In this document: positions 19,889-24,232 of the stretch, in pieces | How the letters are laid out: each line of letters begins with the position of its first letter | How positions within the stretch are numbered: position 1 is the stretch's first letter | Source of the DNA: Acanthamoeba sp. SK_2022b | Lineage: Eukaryota; Discosea; Longamoebia; Acanthamoebidae | Reading direction: 5' to 3' | DNA length: 24,232 bases | NCBI GenBank assembly: GCA_027943245.1 | Contig: JANDJZ010000873.1 | Coordinates: 1-24,232 of the forward strand | Notes under the pieces: model-generated | What the model saw: only the letters and a program-made list of their open reading frames with translations | Databases searched by the model: none | Told to the model about the DNA's origin: nothing | Program-made: the position numbers and the translations under genes

Positions 19889-21128
19889 ATGGAGTGCAAC
19901 AACTGTAGCACCAAGCCGTGTAAATGCTCCTCTGAACAAGGTCCTTCATTACCTGATTTCCCTCGGATCCATTAGAACCTCGATCTTCTAGAAGATCCAC
20001 CCCCAGTGTGTCAGCAGTTGGAACATGTCAACGTGGATGAAATGAGTGCTCGGTTACATGAAGAAATGGGTGAGCTCAAGCTGCTGGTGAAGTCTGTTGT
20101 GATGGCTTCACGGTGTAGAGGTATTTTCTCCGTTCGAGGTCTTCTTCGCTTGAACTGAGTAAAGTGGTGCCGGTTCTTCTTTCATCAGCTACGCCCAGCT
20201 TCTATCATGAGTGCTATCAGATGCTCCGTGGAGAGGCTGGCAAACGTTGCCCCAGTTCTACAAACAGTCACCGGACTGGACATCCAGGGCTCTTCGCCCA
20301 CAAAGTGTGACCAGCATCTCGTTCATCGGGGAGCTAAAATGAGGCGGTTGGCTTGCAAGGCTGATTTCGATGATGAAGAGAAGGGCCATCTGTGTCCTTC
20401 ATTGAAGAGCTGCTCATCAACTATCAGCGCTGGCGCTCATCAATTTGTGGGTTCCGCAGCGATGGAAAGAGTGGCTCTGTTGAACTAGATGATCAGCCAC
20501 TCATTTACACAGTTTACACGTGCTAAGGGTGCAGGAGAGGAGGTCGTCATCAAGCGTTTCGATGATCACAGAGTAGTGGCTCGTTATCGAGAGTGGACCA
20601 ATCTGTGTGCTCAGAAAGCGCTGGGTGGCCTGGTACCGCGCATTCAGGCTCAACGGACAACGTTCTTCTTCTGCAACCGCGCATCATCGGTCCACTCCAA
20701 CGTACAACATTCGGCTGACCGCTCTTTCTTGCTTTTGTTGTCCCTAGCCCACGGGATGCTCTCTCCAATCTGGATGACTTCGTGCAGCTCATCGACATCC
20801 TTAAGCAAGCCCACAAGAACTGCGGCTTGGTCCACCGCGACGTACGCTTGAACAACTTCTTTAGAATGAAGGGAACCGCTCAAGTATAGTCACCTTACTT
20901 CATGGTGGTGCGGACAGTATTCCCCTCCACCAACATGGTTACGTTCCGCAGGATCGACGCCGAGACGGATACTGAGAAGCTGCGCGAGTTTTGGACTCAC
21001 TACCTTGAGCCGCCGTGTGGCAACGCACGCTAAATGCAGCAGAAGCTTGCCAATACGAAGCTCTCAAGGTCATCATCGCCGAACTTCTCCCCTTCTGCTT
21101 CGAGGCGGAACACTGCCACCCACAGTGA
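19889..21128 (+). pseudogene. Decayed protein-kinase-like gene, right-arm copy
   Basis: Segments of one protein can be read in order but in different frames. They are an ATG with a Cys-rich start (MECNNCSTKPCKC), a helical piece (VDEMSARLHEEMGELKLLVK), LPQFYKQSPDW near 20250, FIEELLINYQRW (20398 on), and GEEVVIKRFDDHRVVARYREW with a VAIK-type lysine at 20552-20554. After these come NVLLLQPRIIGPL, then HKNCGLVHRDVRLNNFF with an HRD catalytic loop at 20833-20841, and lastly WQRTLNAAEACQYEALKVII. Canonical introns cannot reconcile all frames, stops fall between pieces, and no DFG motif is found, so I call it a pseudogene. Unusual introns remain a possible explanation. It resembles the divergent, often expanded kinase-like families of protists and fungi; no close family is claimed. 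Confidence 0.5.
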
Positions 21129-22238
21129 CGATGTTGCTTGATCATGCAACGAACATGTTACGAAAAAACTGTTGTCGACTGAATCTTGGGCTCAGTTTGT
21201 GCTACCGCAGGATCCTTGGTGGTGTCCTCCCCCACACTCATGTTCCCTTCAATACTTGACCTTTGCGGGCAGCCGACGCCCAACGGCAATGGCCGCCGGT
21301 GTCCATGTGACCGGTTCCTTTGATTGGGGTAATATACCGTGGCCTGTCCGCGGGGTCGAGTTCGCCTGGTGACTGGGCCCTGTGTGGTCATAAGCTGATG
21401 TGTTGGTCCAATGACAGCTCAGCTTGTCTGCTTCGACGGGCTTGGAGGAGAGTTTTGGCAGAGAATTGATGTGTGCAGGCTGGCGTTAAGGGGAGCGACC
21501 AAACAAGCCAAGAACGGCACAGGATCACCGCGAGCAGGGATTGGCTGTCCGCTTTCCCTAAAGTCAACATCCAGCTCGGTTGGCAGGGCACCCCGGTGTC
21601 GACGTGAAATTTGAGGTCCAGGTGACGGTTGCCTTCGAGCTCTTACGTCAAGCTGCCAACGGGGAGTGGTGTAGCCACGTGGCGAGAGCGCCTATTAACG
21701 GGTGGTGTGGGCCACTTGCTAACTGCAGGAGAGACCGTGCCTCTACACCGTCAGTGTCCGCTATTGCCTCTCCTCTGGTGTGCCCAGCATCCGCCCTACG
21801 CGCCTCGTGGTCTTGTGTCCGCGCGAGTTCAGCAAAGCATACCACTCAAGAACGGCTCAAAAGTTTAGTTCATTCTTCAGCACGCCACGGGGCAACAAAC
21901 GCAAAACAACAAAAAGCGAAAGAGATAACAGCTCCTGGTGCTGGTAGGTACGCACTTCCCCTTCACTAGTTCAGATAAATGGAGCCTTTGGAAAGGGGTC
22001 CTTGCCTTTGGCCTTGTCTTTGCCGCACGCCACCAAAGAAGGGGACACTGCGCTGCTTCACTTTTTGCGCCGGCTATTAACCAACCTGTTGTTGTCAAAC
22101 AGCCCGCTCGGGAACATCGCTCTCGTGGTTACGCCAAAAACAGAACGTGCGTAGCTGCCCAAGAACGAAAGCGAAGGAAACCAAGAACGAAAACAACTGC
22201 GTATCACCCGTCCCGGAAGAGAGAGAATTGCCCACAAG
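21129..22238. other. Region between kinase-like relic and SAM-PB1 gene, right arm
   Basis: Same content as 12158-13267, inverted. It holds the inner copy of the ~50 bp repeat, broken protein-like pieces (DWLSAFPKVNIQLGWQGTP around 21536-21600; KFEVQVTVAFELLRQAANGEW starting near 21609 in another frame), and the presumed SAM-PB1 promoter at its right end. Confidence 0.45.
21265..21314. repeat. ~50 bp hairpin-containing repeat, copy B (right arm)
   Basis: Diverged direct copy of 19612-19660, sharing GCGGG-AG, GACGCCC and the block GGTGTCCATGTGAC. It lies 1.65 kb downstream, beyond the kinase-like relic. Confidence 0.55.
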
Positions 22239-24232
22239 ATGCACGAGAAGCGAGGACGCAGCAACACTCCAACGACAACGCCCGCCGCTTCCGAGGGCTC
22301 GCCGCCGTCGTCGAGCCCCATGGCCACGCCTTTACCCAGCAGCGCTGCCGGTTTCGGATACGCCTCCGCCTCGCCTTCCACCTCCCCGCCCGCCAGCCAC
22401 GAGTCTGAAGCGCTGCTGCGACTCAAGCGCGCCAACATGACACTCCGCGAAAGAGCAAAGAACGAAGAACGAACGCGAAACGCGACGAGCGCCAACGACC
22501 TTCCCGTTGTCTCCGTGTTGGAGCCTCCCTCCTCGGCCGCGCTGACGCACTTTTCCGCGGACCACTACACGACGACGCGAGCCAACGCCGAGAGGGAGAG
22601 GGAGGCCAACAAGCGGAGGGACAACAAGGAGAGGAGCTCGAGTAGCATCAGCAGGAAGTGGGCCAAAACGAAAACTACTAGGAATGCCAAGAATGATAGG
22701 CCTCCCTTGTGCGAGTGGAAGCCCAAGGAGGTGGCCAAGTGGCTGCAGGCCATCGAGCTGGGCGACTACGCCAAGGCCGCGCGCAAGAAGAAGATCGACG
22801 GCGCCCAGCTCGTCAAGGTGGTCGACGCCGTCCTGGCCACGCCGAACGCGGTGACCACCCTGTCCGCCGCCCACGTGGCCGAGGGCAGCGCCATCCTGGC
22901 CGAGCTCGGAGTTAAAAAGCTGGGCCACCTCAAGCGACTCCAGCGCGAGCTCAGGCAGGAGCTCGGCGGCGGCGGCAGCTGCGGCCTGTCCAGCGACGGC
23001 GACGCCGACACCGTCGAGCTAGACTCCGAGTGCGTCGAGGACGGCGAGGAGCAATACCAGCAGAGGAAGGCGGTGAACAAGCTGTCCATCCCACGCATCA
23101 ACTCGGCGCCCGCGGTGCCCATGGTCGCGCCGGCAACGCCGTCCGCGCAGTCGCCCAACCGGCTCCGCCGGTTCGTGCACAACCTGAGCGGCGGCGGCGG
23201 ATCGTCAGTGTCGCCCGCCGGCCAGCCGTCGCCCTCGGTCATGCCAGAGGTCCCGTCGGGATCGCCGCCGTCATCGGGCTCTTTCCCGTCGGTCGAGTCG
23301 CAGTCGGACTCGTTCACTTTCCCGCCAGTGCCACCGCCGTCGCCGCCGGCGCCATCGGCCAGCCGGCCGCGTACGCGGTCTCGGCTCATCATGGAACGAC
23401 TGGCCACCAACGTGCCCCGGTCGCGCTCGGCCGAAGCCTCGTCGGCGCCGCAGCCCTCTTCGTCGTCAGCCCGCTCGTGCCCGCTGCCCTCGGTCGTTGT
23501 CTCGCCTCCGCTCTCGCCGTCGACGTCGGCGTCGCCCAGGCGGCCGACCAACTACTCGGCCGGCTACATCGCCGTCGCCCACGGCCTGTCCTCGCTGCAT
23601 AGTGCCGCGACCACGACCACGACCGGCGTTGACCACGACGACGAGAGCTCGGGCTCGACCATCTCCACCATCTCGTCGTCGTCTTCATCTTCGTCTGCGC
23701 TGTCCTCCTCGTCTTCGGCGATCCACGGAGCGATGGGCGCGACCTTCTCCTTTTCCTTTCCTCCGTCGGCGCTGCCCCCGTCGTCCTCGTCTTCGCACTC
23801 GGCGTCGTCCATCTCGGCGACGTGGGACAGCGCCAACGCGTCGCCCTGCACGTCCCTCGCCTTCTGCGCCATGTTTGGCGAGGTGGCCATCAAGTGCGTG
23901 CTGGACGACGACATCTCCCTCGTGCGGCTCAACCTCGACACCGACCTCTCCTACTCGGGCCTTCAAAGGTGCTCCCACCATCATCATCATCATCATGCCT
24001 TCTTTGATAAACGATCGTCTTTTTCATTATGATGATGATGATGCTTACCCACACACCACCCACCCACAGAGCGATCGAAGGCGTGTACGGGCGACGGATG
24101 CAGGCCTACTACTACGACAGCGAGGGCGACAAGATCGCCATCAAGACGGACAGCTCGCTGCGCTACGTGTACGAGGACTGGCGCCAGGCGCTCGACCGGA
24201 GCGGCGCCACCGTCAGCTGGCGGCTCCACCTC
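22239..24232 (+). CDS. SAM and PB1 domain protein, right-arm copy (3' end beyond window)
   Basis: Identical to the left-arm gene as far as it goes: exon 22239-23968 and the second exon from 24070 to the window edge, covering about 631 of 666 residues. The SAM domain, the Ser-rich region and nearly all of the PB1-like domain are present. The stop codon would fall at 24338-24340 if the mirror symmetry continues. No substitution relative to the left copy was seen. Confidence 0.82.

Larger units (their letters stand above)
17922..24232. repeat. Right arm of 6.3-kb inverted duplication
   Basis: Reverse complement of 10164-16474 with centre of symmetry at 17198. It is still matching at the last base of the window, so its outer end is unknown. 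Unlike the left arm, its inner edge runs without interruption into the upstream exons of the R3H gene, so this side preserves native gene structure. Confidence 0.97.

Noticed and set aside
1..24232. CRISPR array, bacterial operon or prophage
   Set aside because: No regularly spaced repeats; genes are intron-rich and eukaryotic throughout.

Overview
The window looks like nuclear DNA of a free-living amoeba, most likely Acanthamoeba or a close relative (inference). The coding sequence is GC-rich and the genes are packed 100-250 bp apart. They are split by many short GT-AG introns (about 45-180 bp), many carrying dinucleotide microsatellites or homopolymer G/C runs. The proteins are eukaryotic housekeeping types. 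All exon models were read by eye; for every confident gene the intron phases add up to an uninterrupted frame.

Left part (1-9933, single copy). In order: the N-terminal two thirds of VPS54, a GARP tethering subunit (-, 18 exons, runs off the left edge); a small Dabb-fold protein (+); the complete alpha subunit of protein farnesyl/geranylgeranyltransferase I (-, 9 exons); an EI24/CysZ-like membrane protein (+, 7 exons); ribosomal protein uS14/RPS29 (+, 3 exons); and complex I subunit NDUFS4 (+, 2 exons). These are ordinary, intact genes in a dense convergent/divergent layout. They share no evident pathway and form no operon.

Right part (10164-24232). This is one very large inverted duplication. 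Positions x and 34396-x are complementary over 6,311 bp per arm (10164-16474 and 17922-24232), and I found one mismatch. Each arm carries a SAM-PB1 protein gene, about 2.5 kb of lower-GC sequence with a decayed protein-kinase-like gene, and most of an R3H-domain gene. The right arm is still matching when the window ends.

The arms are separated by a unique spacer of about 1.4 kb bounded by (TG)n on the left and (CA)n on the right. The spacer holds the orphan last exon of CCT3 (TCP-1 gamma) and the first four exons of the R3H gene. Spacer plus right arm gives a complete, in-phase 12-exon R3H gene. At the left microsatellite both genes are cut: CCT3 lacks its upstream exons and the left R3H copy lacks its first four. 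This is the structure expected from fold-back (hairpin) priming between inverted TG/CA microsatellites in two introns. It could be a real palindromic duplication or an amplification/assembly artefact; the near-perfect arm identity means it is either very recent or artificial.

Minor observations: a GC-AG intron in the R3H gene, a recurrent CTGACGTCA branch-point-like element in introns of three genes, a three-codon last exon in RPS29, and a hairpin-containing ~50 bp direct repeat flanking the kinase-like relic.
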